Assembly (NCBI GenBank): GCA_963930775.1
Contig: OZ005689.1
Location: 17,073,775 to 17,137,774, forward strand
Direction: 5' to 3'
DNA: 64,000 nucleotides
Source: Cliona cf. orientalis
Taxonomy: Eukaryota > Porifera > Demospongiae > Clionaida > Clionaidae
In this document: one piece after another, positions 1 through 52,129 of the stretch
How the letters are laid out: each line of letters begins with the position of its first letter
Position numbering within the stretch: the first letter of the stretch is position 1
Notes under the pieces: generated by a model
Databases searched by the model: none
What the model was told of the DNA's origin: nothing
Seen by the model: the letters and a program-made list of their open reading frames with translations, nothing else
Position numbers and translations under genes: made by a program

Positions 1-890
1 AGAAATGTCTGAATATTGATGATATGAGTAGGATCTATTTAAAGCCTTGTCACATTTAATTATAATAATATTGAAGGCTAAAATTTGGTGGGCAATGACA
101 GCAAGGGTAGGTAGTCTTATATTCCAAATCTGGCACTCCACACATCAATTTAATTAGTGAGGGAACTAATTGTCTGAAATTTGGTATAAGCATCTGGTAA
201 TTAACCGCATAAATCAGATGGTGAACATTTTTGTTTCTATCTCATACATGGTTTATCGCAGAGACTTTACTAAGTCTTGATCAGCATTTGACTAGAGCTA
301 CCAGTCAGCGCAAGAATAGTTCTTTCCATTCCTGAGATACAGGTGTCTGACTATATGTGGTGGTCTAGATTGTAAAGCGCTGACACCTGGTACCAGAAGA
401 TCGCTAATTTAAAATCGATACTTCATCGTGTACAACCTTTTATACAAGTTAGACTAGCCATACTGTTTCTAGCCAGCCATTAACTTTTCCCAATAATGAT
501 GAGCTCTGCTGACCTCATTAACTGCTGATTCTACTATGAACATCAAACTTGGAGGGTCTCCAAATTCACAGAAGTGTCCCCAAAATCATATTGAAAATGG
601 GGACCCCAAAAGCTTATGACACCGGTTCACACATAGCTAGTATGCAGAATCGCCATACGAGTGCATAGCAATACCTTTAGACTGTAATTTCTCGATTATT
701 GGGGGTGTGGTGCAGTCGCAAACCAAGCACTGTATCCCCACAACGAAGTGCATGATCGGCCTAATTAAAACTTGAGCGTGGGTTAGCTCTATAGTAGAGC
801 TTATCAATCATACGATTTTCAGAAAATATTCCATACGGAGGATTTCCCAAATCCGGTCACATATATTGTATTACTTTCTACACATAATAG
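1..890. other. Intronic flank of gene 0, no exon recognised
   Basis: AT-rich sequence upstream of the transmembrane exon at 891. I looked for the Ig, FN3 and membrane-proximal exons seen in genes A and C and found none, so earlier exons of this gene probably lie before the window. Confidence 0.4.
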
Positions 891-2369
891 GTCTAATACT
901 AATAACAGCTGCAGGGGTGTTTCACCTTGGATAGCTGTGGTACTGGGAGTGGTTGTTGTTCTCCTCATGGCAGCCCTGGTCATAATGTTCTGCTACAACA
1001 TTATTATATCATGTAAGTATTACTGCACTTAGAGCATCTGCTGGTATACTAATTGTTCGTAGTATATATACAGAGCTAGCCATGAACAAGGGTGATCTAA
1101 CCCCAAATCATTATGTGAAAGCTCAAAATGTTATTGCCAGATCACTTCCTCCATAATTATTCAGGATCCTTATGGAACTACTGAATGCAAATAGATCATG
1201 CAAGTGCGATGTGCGTGGGATATAATATGAGCACTAATTATTCTTTATTAACTCTCAACACATGCGCGAGGGTTACAGTAGTCGTTATGTTGGTGTTCTG
1301 GGGTATTGGAGGCTATCTGTTATGTGTAGACTTTGTTGAAATCAATTTGTTCAAAAGCTCCGGGAATATCAATGTTGCTGAACACCACTGCATTTTCAGG
1401 GCCATAGGATGTGGCACGGCCGGCACAGCCATGGCCGTGCCATTTTTTTCGTCCAATTATGCCCAAACTTTCATATAGTATTATAATATTGTTATAGCTA
1501 TAACATTATGGTATTGTGCAAGCACGATATCGATAAAGCACGTACTAACTTATGAGCAGAGCCCGATGCCCAACTAGCTACCATGCATGCATTCTGGGAA
1601 TGGCTACTGGATATCTGGACCCATCATCCCAGAAGAGCCTTATCAGCCCTTGAAATTTACAACTTCCCAAGGCATGAGTTCAGTCGGAACACTGTTGTAG
1701 CTAGGTTGTTGTTTTTTTTTCAAACCTCATGGTTTAGTAATTTGAAATGGAAAAGAATGAAATATTATTTCTGCGGTTTATATGGACAGAAGATACACCT
1801 GAATACATTTGCAATTGGGTACGTACTCATGGGTATAATTGCTTCCTATACGGCCCTGGTTTTGACAAGCTAAGCTGTTCACGATGAATAAAAGAGATAT
1901 AGCGATCGCTTCATTTCATGAAGACTAGTGGATAGTTCTTGTAATAACTGGACTGACTCATCACTGGTCACAGTGTGCACTAAATCTGCTGAACTGGCAT
2001 GCACATGATACAATTGCATAATAGAGTGCGATTGGTATTAACGCATTCTTGTGGTTACTGCTACACAATTGCTGGCTTAATTACAAGAAGTATTATAATA
2101 TGCAACACGCAATGCACTGAGGGTTTAGCACGTACGACAGTGCTTTATTGTGACAAGCAGCTAGAATCCACGCATTTCTATGATCTACAGGTCGCAAGGC
2201 CAATACTGAATTGGATTCAGGGTACAATCTAACACAGAATGATACTTATGGGATTAATGATAACATTCAGACTCTCCCCAATGCTGTGTATGGAATAGGC
2301 CAGAGAAGTGAACACTTGGTGCAAGAGGTCTGTTCTAAACCAGATGGTGCTTACGAGTGTGTAGTCTGA
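891..2369 (+). CDS. Gene 0: 3' end (TM and cytoplasmic tail exons) of an Ig/FN3-type receptor
   Basis: Two exons of a type I membrane receptor whose 5' part is outside the window. Exon 891-1012 (start could also be 909) encodes a short juxtamembrane stretch and a TM helix containing VVLGVVVVLLMAALVIMFCY; it ends at a GTAAGT donor in phase 1. Exon 2191-2369 starts after CTACAG and gives a 58-residue tail plus stop, with tyrosines in GYNL, TYGIN, VYGIG and AYECVV. The same pair occurs in gene A (42444-42578 and 44467-44645), and 48 of 58 tail residues match. The TM exon seems to enter in phase 2 whereas gene A enters in phase 1, because the two differ by one base near the acceptor; this is either a real phase difference or a sign of decay. 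The tail has no kinase, so signalling would go through SH2-type partners (inference). Confidence 0.72.
1247..2135 (+). repeat. MITE family M2 copy in the gene 0 tail intron
   Basis: The left end resembles TTAACCCTCGGCGCATGCGC and is followed by a GGGTTACAGTAGTCG-like stretch. The right end reads GAGGGTTTAGCAC. The matching gene A intron carries the same element (43178-44362), so the insertion predates that duplication. Confidence 0.45.
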
Positions 2370-3400
2370 CAATGGAACATGTTTGAAACAGAACTAAACA
2401 CATTAAACTTGCTTTGAATATCATTAGCTGTCGTTCACACTTATCATTAATAATAATTATATTATTATTATTGCTTTTCTATATTTTGTACTCCTGTTTA
2501 GACTTTTGTAGGAAAATCTCAAAGGTCTGATAATAAACAGTATGAAGTGTCCTGCTAATAGTCTTGGAGGCTATTCTATATTATGTATGATGATGATTCC
2601 ATACTTATCAGTCTGAGTGTATAATCATAGTGACTATCAACTTCAGTCAACTTTCCACCTAGAAAGTTGATAATAATATAGTTTCATGTATATACAAAAA
2701 CAGCTTTAAAGCATTAATTTTATTGAACTAGCTAGTAGAGGAAGAACAAAAGAATAAAAAATAACTGTTCATAGCTAGTAGTCAATAGAAAAAAATAATG
2801 GGCAAGTGTTCAAGTTCTTCATTTTATTTTGCCCCCTTGATTTGTTCAGTAGCCTTAACTTGTCACAAAGAGACAGCAGTCATGATGAACCTAATCTGAC
2901 TCTGGAACTAAATTCTGGTGCAACTGTATGGAAACCAGTAGCTATGTGTTTTCAAGCCAAGGAGTAAAATAGTGAAGCCAATTCTGAGAAGCCCGTGTTG
3001 ACTGTTGAAGTCTCGAGCTAGTAGACCGGGATGAGATTGGATTTGAGAGTCATGCAGTTACTGATGTCGATGGCACCTGGTGTTGTTTTGCATATATAAA
3101 GGAAACTCTGGAGTTATAAGGACACCAAAATGCAATAGCAGCAAGGACTCACTCCAAACTGAAGCATCCTAGCTAACATCCCTTAACTTTCTCACTGAAA
3201 TGATCACCCCACAAACACACAAGAATACCGGTAGCTATATGCATTCAGTGAAGAAGGAAGCAATCGCGTGTTGCAGGGGCCACCGATACACGTTGTGGGT
3301 GTGGCTTTGATTACTGAATTTTGTGACCACAATGTAGAGGTCATATTATTGTAGTAATTTAAACCAGACTGTTACGAAGAAAGTCTGATATAATTATTAT
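2370..3400. other. 3'UTR and spacer after gene 0
   Basis: The first ~60 bases after the stop match the 3' flank of gene A (both start with the stop and then CAATGGAACAT), including an ATTAAA/AATAAA-like hexamer about 35 bases downstream. The rest is AT-rich with no coding signal I can support. Confidence 0.4.
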
Positions 3401-3456
3401 TATGATGAAAATTGGAAGAAAACATGCACAAGGGTTTTGTATTAAGCCTGATTATT

Positions 3457-3480
3457 GGGGGGGGGGGGGGGGGGGGGGGG
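3457..3480 (+). repeat. Poly-G tract of 24 bases
   Basis: An unbroken run of 24 G immediately upstream of a MITE. Similar runs occur at 6800, 22476, 37214 and 62423. Confidence 0.9.
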
Positions 3481-3505
3481 CAGTGGCCCCCCTGGTTCCT
3501 ACTCC

Positions 3506-3790
3506 CAGGCCCGTAGGCAGGTGGGGTGCAGAGGGGTGCACATGCACCCCCTTTTTTCAGCCTAATAATTGCATGTCATTTCACAGAAGTTCTTAATTGC
3601 ATGAGCAATAGACTGAGGCTGCATGCTATCCTCTCTATCAGCTTGACAAAACCACACTTAGTGCAGCTAATTAACATCACACCTCAATCAATAAGCAGTT
3701 GTGACCAATACATGCATAATTATTATAGTAGTCACTGTATACCCATACACATGTGCACCCCCCCTTTAAAAAGTCTGGCTACGGGCCTGA
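3506..3790. mobile_element. MITE-like element with CAGGCCCGTAG terminal repeats
   Basis: The left end CAGGCCCGTAGGCAG is mirrored by CTGGCTACGGGCCTG on the right. Inside these, a GTGCACCCCCC block occurs near each end. Short non-coding DNA transposon derivative; superfamily not determined. Confidence 0.5.
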
Positions 3791-3792
3791 CT

Positions 3793-3866
3793 CTAGCCTC
3801 GCGCCAGGCTCTCCCGCGCGAAAAATAAAGGGGGGAAGGGGGAGGGAGAGCCTGGCGCGAGGCTAG
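3793..3866. repeat. Perfect hairpin, 23-bp arms
   Basis: The left arm 3793-3815 (CTAGCCTCGCGCCAGGCTCT...) is the exact inverse of 3844-3866, around a 28-base purine-rich loop. It is a foldback element or MITE remnant just upstream of the gene A first exon. GC content is far above the surroundings. Confidence 0.75.
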
Positions 3867-4050
3867 CCTGACTCCACTGGCATTTGAAACCGCTTCCTGT
3901 CTCTAGTGTATTCGGGGCTCGCTCAGGCTCGCCCCGAATAATCTATGATATTACCCCTGACCTCCAATGCCCGCCGTGTGCCAACGATCGGCAGAAAGGA
4001 GTGGTCGGTATAGCCTCGTCCAGCTATCTACCAGTGTACTTTTTGTCGAA

Positions 4051-44645
<40,595 letters not shown>

Positions 44646-46010
44646 CAATGGAACATAGTTATTACTGTAACACAACAATAATTATTAAACTTGTTTGAAA
44701 CAGAATTAAACACATAATAAACTTGCTTTGAATCAGTAACTGTCAGTTCATCAACATAATAATAATATTACTTTCTATATTTTGTACTCCTGTTTAGACT
44801 CTCGTAGGAAAATCGCAAAGGTCTGATGATGATGCTAAATAATAAGCTATCCTGCTAATAGTCTTGGAGGCATGCACTGGTATAAGAAGCAGGGGGGACT
44901 GGGCCAAGTGGGCCTAAACCTAGGAAGATATTTATTCTATTAGGCTTTGACATCTTCAGATTTGTGATGTATAAAGTCTACTTTACAGTCAAATTAGCAT
45001 AGCAATGGGAACGGTTTGAACGCATATCGTGTGATCCAAAAAAATTTTTACGCACTTTGCACGCAATTTTATTTACAGTCCCCCTGTTCAAAAACAACAT
45101 CTTACGCCACTGTAATGTTACGTGCATATCAAGTGCTTAAAAGTGGTGTACCTTAAAAAAGTTGACTGAAGTGGATAGTATTATACACTCAGACGGATAG
45201 TATGGAATCATCATCATACGCATAGAATACTCATTACATAACTGAAGTACATTACGGTGGCCAAGAAGGGCCGTGCATTCTACTTTAAACTTCCAAAAAT
45301 GCCCATTTCCTACTGTCGTTATTTCTAATTTGGAGCATTTCTCATTATCAAAATATCTCGATACGGATTTTTCTATCCAACATATAAAAACGCTTAGCGC
45401 TGTGCCGGCAGGCAAGAATTAAGAGGACGGGCTATTTGCATGGATTGGGTTTGATAGCCTCCTCTTGCGCCGATAGCCATCGTACGCACGCACATTCTAC
45501 TAAGTCTATATTTCAGAACTCCAAAAAAATGGTCAAAGCATTTTTTTTACTATCCTAGATTGAACAACTAACTTAATGAAAGCACTGATTCAAGTGTACA
45601 CACTCTGCATAATAATTACATTATTGTGAGAGCATAAATAATCGCACCTGACTATGTCCAAATAAAAAAAAAGCTTATGTAGCTATATCAAGAGTATGCA
45701 CTAATGTAATGCAGCATCTGTGGTTAGCATCCAATGAATAAATTGGAAGATAATATTATTATTGTCCCCAGGCCTAAACCTTTAATGTGAGGTGAAATAG
45801 CCTGTCATGGAGATGAGGATCAATAATAATATTATGCAGGCACACTGGAATAAAAAAATAGGCAGGAATAGAATAATTTATAGCTATTATTGGTCAAAGT
45901 CAAACAGTATACCCAATTGCAGCAGGAAATCTAATGGTACACTGATCATGAACAGCCAAACACACAGATTTACAATTACGCCAATGTCATTCTGCACCTG
46001 TTTATAATAA
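44646..46010. other. 3' flank of gene A and spacer
   Basis: The first ~150 bases match the gene 0 3' flank. After that the sequence is AT-rich with no supported exon. This is the boundary between gene A (+) and gene B (-). Confidence 0.4.
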
Positions 46011-46582
46011 TACAGTGGAACCCCTCTATAGCGGCCACCATTGGGGAATGAGGTTGTGGCCGTTATAGAGGGGTGGCCTTATCTCAGGGGTTTTCCTAGG
46101 TTGATAGAATTATAGCATAAAAACATATTTTAAGCAGGGTGACATACTGTGAGAGTACTCTGCCTAGCAGAATTTAGGCTTGCACAGTGAAGGGAGGTCA
46201 GGCCTGTCAGTGGATGTTGAATTTCCACTAATATCTGAACATCGAGCTCGCGCGAGAGAGGAGAGCTGAAGTGATAAGCATAATTTACAAAAGAGCCCAT
46301 TGACGACCTTTACCTCGACTAAAGTGGGCGGAGCTGGCCGTTGACGACCTTTACCTTAATTAAAGTGGGTGGGGCTGGCCGTAGTGCGAGGTCAATATGT
46401 ATTGGTGAGCATCATTTGGGGCCACAATACGTGGCCGTTGTACGGAGTAGAGGGGTGGCCGCCAACCAGGGATTTCTTAAGTACTATTTTATATGGCGAT
46501 GCAATCCGGACCAAGGTGAGTGGCCGTTATAGACAGGGTGGCCGCTCATCAGGGGTGGCCGTTAAGAGGGGTTCCACTGTAA
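46011..46582. mobile_element. MITE with TACAGTGGAACCCCTCT ends, pogo/Tigger-like
   Basis: TACAGTGGAACCCCTCTATA at the left is the inverse of GAGGGGTTCCACTGTA at the right, flanked by TA. CAGTGGAACC ends are typical of pogo/Tigger members of the Tc1-mariner group. The interior has repeated GTGGCCGTTATAGA blocks and a tandem TTGACGACCTTTACC pair. Confidence 0.8.
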
Positions 46583-48368
46583 TGTACGTGTATAATGAGG
46601 ATGAAAATTATGATGGCAGGGCCAACAAGTACACGAACAAGATTTGTAGGGATAATCACTCTGCTATACATGGATGATCTTAGTCTTGATAGATGATAAT
46701 TTGCTGGAGATTATAATTTTGACACCTAGAAATTATTTTTTACAAAAAAGTTACTAAATAGAGAGTTTGCAATGTAGTGTCCATGCCATCTTATATTATA
46801 ATAGAGTCTACAGTCGATGATATACACACCAGAAAAATAATTATTATCTCCCCAGTAGCAATTTACTTTTCTGTGGTTATAAGGTAATTATGGTGTAATT
46901 ATGATGAAACCTATGGTGTAATCTATGAGGTAATTATGAGAAAATTCAGGGCCTCGCTGGAGCCTTTCTGGGACTTGAAAATCAGTAAATATGTAGAGTA
47001 TCTTACGCGTGTATCCAGCGAATACATTACAAGCTGAGCGCTACTTTCTCTGAGAAGTACTGTTGGTTGAACTTCACGTGTTTTCTTGGCTTACGTAATG
47101 CCGTGGATAAATAAAGCTAGCCTTGCGCTATATATAGCACGCATCGTCACAAGGGGCTGTCCCGCGCGCGACTGCAGCAGCGTGACTAACCTGAAGTTCG
47201 GAAGGAATACTGTACTGTCGAGTTCATCTCTGTGATTGAAGCATCGAAACTTGTCGCTGTCAAGGCTGAGAGTCGATCTTAGACGCTATCTCCATGATTT
47301 CTGGGGCGAGCATCGATCGATATGTACGCATTCTATTGACGACCCTTTACCACATGCACCATTATACTATGCAGCTACTGGGGAGATGGTCAAGGGTTCA
47401 TTAAGTAAAAAAACAGTTCTGATAAAAATTAATGTGAGCAGGAAGTTTCCACATTCAATGTAAGATTATGCCAAGAGGCCTGAGAGCTGAGCCATAAAAA
47501 ATTCCAAGCTGATTGAAAAAAATATGTATACCTTGTTGCAAATTGTTACATACTTTATTATGGAACCCACCAACACTGTTACTGTTCCCTGATCACAATC
47601 TTTTGCTAGCTATCCCTTATGGTTCATGGTTGATACATTTTCATATTTACTGACTAAACCTCATTATAATAATTATTATATAGCTATTCCAGGAACGTAT
47701 TTGTCTCCAAAGACTGTTACTCAACTCTAAATCTCCTAGTACATGTATTGTCTCTGGACATTCTCCATAAAGGGGGCTTATCCAAGATCCTTGTGGAAAC
47801 AACATCATTATGACGTTAGGAGGGGAGGAGGTCTTGGTCCATGAAGTTTTACAGCTCCATTGTCAGCAGATTTTAGCTTTGGTTGTGATTATGCATGCAT
47901 TCTTGTAGTTGAACAAGTGTAGACATGCCTCCAGCAGTGTCAAAGTTTGCATTTTAGTATGTCAAGCACTATGGAGCTAAAAGTGTACACGTTGCTACAG
48001 GCAAGCAAGAAATTATCAAAGAAGCACAGTAATGCAATGAATCCATGAAGACATAGCTAGCGCTATAGAGTACAAGTGAAGACCGAATGTGTAGGCTAAA
48101 TGGAGCAGAATCAGAGTTTACAAGCTAGCCACCTAAGCCATCAACTTTTGATGATCAACTCTTCAACAACAATAATTTAGTAGAAGAGGGTCTAGCTCCC
48201 AAATTCCCAACCCAAAATATCCATTAACATCAGTTAAGCAATACGAAGGTACAGATGGTTATATTCAATTGTGAAAGGCACAGCCACATCATGCACTGAT
48301 GCCCCAAGTATTATAATAATTATGCAATTACTCCCTGGCTAGTATACACAGATGATAAAATAATAATA
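46583..48368. other. Spacer with dispersed repeats
   Basis: 46600-46680 resembles the 41126 foldback arm. 46943-47030 is the inverse of 25570-25680. The rest shows no exon I can support. Confidence 0.4.
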
Positions 48369-48710
48369 TCAGCTGAAGGCAATTGAACGAATTGTATTTT
48401 GTGAAAAATTAGTTGAGAGTTCAGCAATTTCCTGATAAACAGGAACTACCAACTGTTTAGGAGCGGAGAGATTATCTTGGCTGTGATCCATCGTCCTCGT
48501 TTCATTAGCTATCCCTAATGTAGGGCAAAGTTCTGCAACATCTTGATAGATAGGTACTTGACCTTGTTCAGCAGTTGCTGACGAGTTTGTTTTGATTGAT
48601 TCGAAATCAGGAGTCATTCTTTCAGTTCCATTCAGATCTTGAGGTCTAGAAGGATAGTGAGGTGCTTCAAGCACATGGTACATGTGCTCCACATTGCCAT
48701 CTTGTACATG
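48369..48710 (-). CDS. Possible distal tail exon of gene B (113 aa)
   Basis: Begins in phase 0 after CATGTAG and runs to TGA. Contains EHMYHVLEAPHYPSRP, QVPIYQDVAEL and VVPVYQEIAEL, so it is tyrosine-rich like receptor tails. It resembles gene B exon 7 (QHYLHISRPPMP and TPIYDLPEE). Joining exon 7 (shortened to 49964), 49520-49618 and this exon keeps frame and gives a 705-aa isoform. It may instead belong to a broken paralogue. Confidence 0.5.
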   Translation of the reverse strand, partial: HVQDGNVEHMYHVLEAPHYPSRPQDLNGTERMTPDFESIKTNSSATAEQGQVPIYQDVAELCPTLGIANETRTMDHSQDNLSAPKQLVVPVYQEIAELSTNFSQNTIRSIAFS

Positions 48711-49519
48711 CTACATGAATTAATACAATAGGGATGCAAGCATATCCATGATAATCAGGTACTAGATAATAACACTGCATTGAATGTGTGGATTAACTAC
48801 TACTGGTCAAGTTATCTTTCCCGCCCCATTTTAAGCCTGGCTTGTAGCAGGGAGGGGTGGTACCTTACATCACGCAAAAGCATTGATCTTGCATGGTGAC
48901 CATGATTATGAATTGGACCCTAAGTATACGTATCTACATCGCTACAAGTCTCCATAAATAGATGGTGTTCTAATTTTAAATTACTTACCCAACAAAGTAC
49001 TGCATGAATTTTTTCCCCGTATAATTATAAAATTGTTTCCACAATCTTTACCATTGATTAGTGATGTACGCCAGCTTGCTAATGTGCTCACATAGCAACA
49101 TCAAAGGAAATTATGTCTGGAAATGTTGATGCTCAATGGTATTTGTCTTCTTAATGAAGTTAATTCTGTGTACTATTTCCCAGACATGTACTCCCCATGT
49201 TCACTATTTTGCTCTTGGAAGCCAAATCAGACATTTTCTCACCATAATTAATTGGATCAAAAGATTCCAGACAGGTATATTATATCATACCCTTCCTAAA
49301 CCATGTCACTAGTCATGTACGCTACAAATCTGCCCAGACAATAATTATAATATTTGCAAACCGCCATAATATACACCTATACACCTATACATGCATGCAT
49401 TCATGGGAAATGTACAGCCAACTTGTATACCAAACTCTTGTATTTTAACTGGTGAACTATGATTCAGCCAGCCATGCAAGCAAGCTGGCTGGGGCTGCCC
49501 ATTATCATTTTGATAATAC

Positions 49520-49618
49520 CTCTTGTTTTGTATTAGTTTTGTCCTCTGTTACAGTAGTTCCCTGACCAAGAGCGATGATTTCATGATCAACACCATTACC
49601 ACAGCTTCTCAACTCCAT
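49520..49618 (-). CDS. Possible middle tail exon of gene B (33 codons)
   Basis: After TATTTCCAG, phase 0 at both ends, reads MELRSCGNGVDHEIIALGQG and ends TNTKQE at a GTATTA donor. The end echoes gene B exon 7 (NTGQE followed by GTGATT), as expected of a duplicated exon. Confidence 0.4.
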
Positions 49619-49884
49619 CTGGAAATACCAAGCATTATGCACAAATTTTCTAATCGGTCCGGATGTGTTATAATGTCTATTAGAAGCCAAATTCAGTATC
49701 ACTAGATCAAGAGTTCATGTGTACCTAGACTTTGAAGGGACGATCTCAGCAGTGCACCTGTTCTTGTGCCACCTGCCTACCTACCTTAATGAATATACAC
49801 AGCATCACTCTAACATCTAATGTACATGTCATGCAGTGATGCCTCCCTCACACAATAATTTAATGCATCGTGCATGATCATGAG

Positions 49885-49890
49885 TTTATT
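49885..49890 (-). terminator. Poly(A) signal of gene B
   Basis: AATAAA on the - strand, about 44 bases after the stop at 49934, supports the short 568-aa form ending here. Confidence 0.55.
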
Positions 49891-49933
49891 AATCAAATGC
49901 CTACCAAGCTCCTTCAAGACATAATATTAACTC

Positions 49934-52039
49934 CTATTGTGACTTCTGTGTTAATTCAATCACCTCTTGTCCAGTATTACATTCTTCAGGTAGATCATAG
50001 ATTGGTGTGACACTTTGTATACTCTGATCCTGCTCTGTACTGGTAAGCTGCTGACAGGGAATTAAAGGAGGTGTATTAGGCATAGGGGGTCGTGATATAT
50101 GAAGATAGTGTTGTGTACCACCTCTCTGAGTCTCCTTAGATCTACTGTTAGCAATAGTATACAGAAAATAACAATTATTACTATGCTACAAATAACTTAT
50201 AATGATTAAACACTCACCTCATAATCTTTTTACAAATGCAGCAAATTAGAATACAAAACATCACCACAAATATGGCAGCAAACATTGACACTCCCGATAT
50301 GACTCCAATTAGCCATGAGGGGAAAGGTGTGGCTAAATGAATCATTCAAATACCACTCGTTCGTTGGAGCCAAAACAACGAATAGACTTACTTGGATTAG
50401 GTCTTAGTCCACTTGGCATGCAAGGAGCTATACTGCTGCCATTCCTTAATATTATTCCATGAATAGCTAGCATTCCAATAGACCCGTCAGATTCAATGTC
50501 GTGTCCAAACACTGCACTATAGTTTGATACTGGGAGGTTTGCTTCTAGAGTGTCAGCTGCACACCAGCTATTCCTTGTCAAATTAATACTGATGCTGTCA
50601 AATTCACTCATCAGTACCACCTTACAACCTTGAGCAATAGAGCCGGTGAGAAATATGCATTGTACTACAAATGCATTGGACTCTTTAAGTGGTACCACAA
50701 TAATTTTTTGTACGTCAGTGGTATCTGCATAAACAAGGAGTGAGGATTGTGAACATCTAATCACAATAAGCTATTAAGTCATGATAGCTCACATATCTTT
50801 CGGTTTCTCGTAGAGACATTGCCCACAATGTTAGAGACAATGATATTGAACATGTATATCTGATTATCAAACAAATTGTTAATAGAGATGAAATTCCTCG
50901 ATGATGCTTGCATGATGGGAGAACTAGATGTTTCCCCTACAGCGGTGACGGAGAGGCTGTACACAGTAACGGGGTAGTTGTCACAGTAGCTAGCTGGCTA
51001 TAATCAATGCAAATGACATAGCACATTAATTATTAAGATTCATAAATAAACAGCAGCTCACCATAAATGAAACAGTGAGTGTGACTCCCTGAGAGTCAGC
51101 TGAGGCTGAGTACTTGAGAGTAGACTCCAGCTTGCTAATATCAGGCAGAGAAGGTAGCATTCTACTGATCACTGGGCTGGGTACACTGCAACCAGCTCCA
51201 GTGTAGGTGGCACCAATGTAAGTGGCAGTGACAGAGAAGTTGTAGATCTCACAGGGTGGGGGATCTTCAGGATCATGAGCAGTGTATACATAAAATGGTT
51301 CCTGCACTTGAAAGAACTGTAATGGAATTGCATCACCCTTTGATATCACTTTCAAGCTGTAGTTTAGTTTGATACTCAATTGTTCTATCTGTTCCTGTGC
51401 TTCAGGGGAACTCCATGTTAGGTTTATCGAACGTACAGTAACGTCCCTTATTTGATCAATTTTGATCGATATGGACTCTGAAAGTGAAGATGGTTAAAGG
51501 TATGATAATGAGAGTGTGCATAAGTACTAACCTTGGACAAGAAAAGTTGTTTCCTGTAAGAATTGTCCTGAACGAATATCAGCACATTTCAGCACTGTTC
51601 CATTAATTCCATCTGTGTTGTTGACAACAAGTCGGATAGCTTCTGCTGTTGGGGGCAACTCATAGAATCCCCTGTCATTTAATATTTTCTTTTGTGCACG
51701 TCCAAAGTTATCATCTATTTCACGGTCTGGTAGCCTTATTGACCACCCTAGGCTACTCTCAATATCGGGTTCATTACTGGTATCAGCTGTGCAGCTTATC
51801 AACACTGAAGAACCTTGTGGTACGAATATCCTCTCTTCCCAGGGCAAGGAGACTTTAACTGCAAGAGTACGTACATAAATTTGATAACTGCATCCTGCAT
51901 GTGTATATGCACCAAAAATATAATCTGTAATAAACTCACCTTCACAATCATTGCCACATACACACAAGCTTTGAAGTAGTATTGCACAGTGAACTAAGAT
52001 TAAGAGCACTGCAGGACTAAGCTGCTCATACAATGCCAT
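49934..52039 (-). CDS. Gene B: Ig/FN3 single-pass receptor, seven exons, 568 aa
   Basis: Compact relative of gene A on the opposite strand. Exons, high to low: 51940-52039, 51532-51858, 51062-51477, 50793-50997, 50392-50724, 50218-50332, 49934-50144. All GT-AG, phases agree, total 1707 nt (569 codons with stop). Order: signal peptide (MALYEQLSPAVLLILVHCA), Ig-like with Cys in VLISCTAD and VLKCADI (about 34-142), FN3-like (NLTWSSPEAQEQIEQ; 143-281), second FN3-like (YCDNYPVTVYSLSVTAVG; to 349), membrane-proximal module with CIFLTGSIAQGC (to 460), TM (WLIGVISGVSMFAAIFVVMF, about 467-493) and a 69-residue tail with HYLHI and TPIYDLP. Introns are only about 60-130 bp, in sharp contrast to gene A. 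Tail sequence is unrelated to gene A, so signalling partners may differ. Confidence 0.85.
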
Positions 52040-52092
52040 TCTTTGCGAGATTCTCTGTTGGACTGCCAAACCGGAATCACGTATTTGTACAT

Positions 52093-52115
52093 GTAGAGCA
52101 CATACCCCGCGCGCT
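52093..52115 (-). repeat. MITE family M1 end fragment upstream of gene B
   Basis: GTAGAGCACATACCCCGCGC matches the M1 terminal motif and lies only ~55 bp upstream of the gene B start codon, in its 5'UTR or promoter. Confidence 0.6.
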
Positions 52116-52129
52116 CTCCGCATGCCGGA

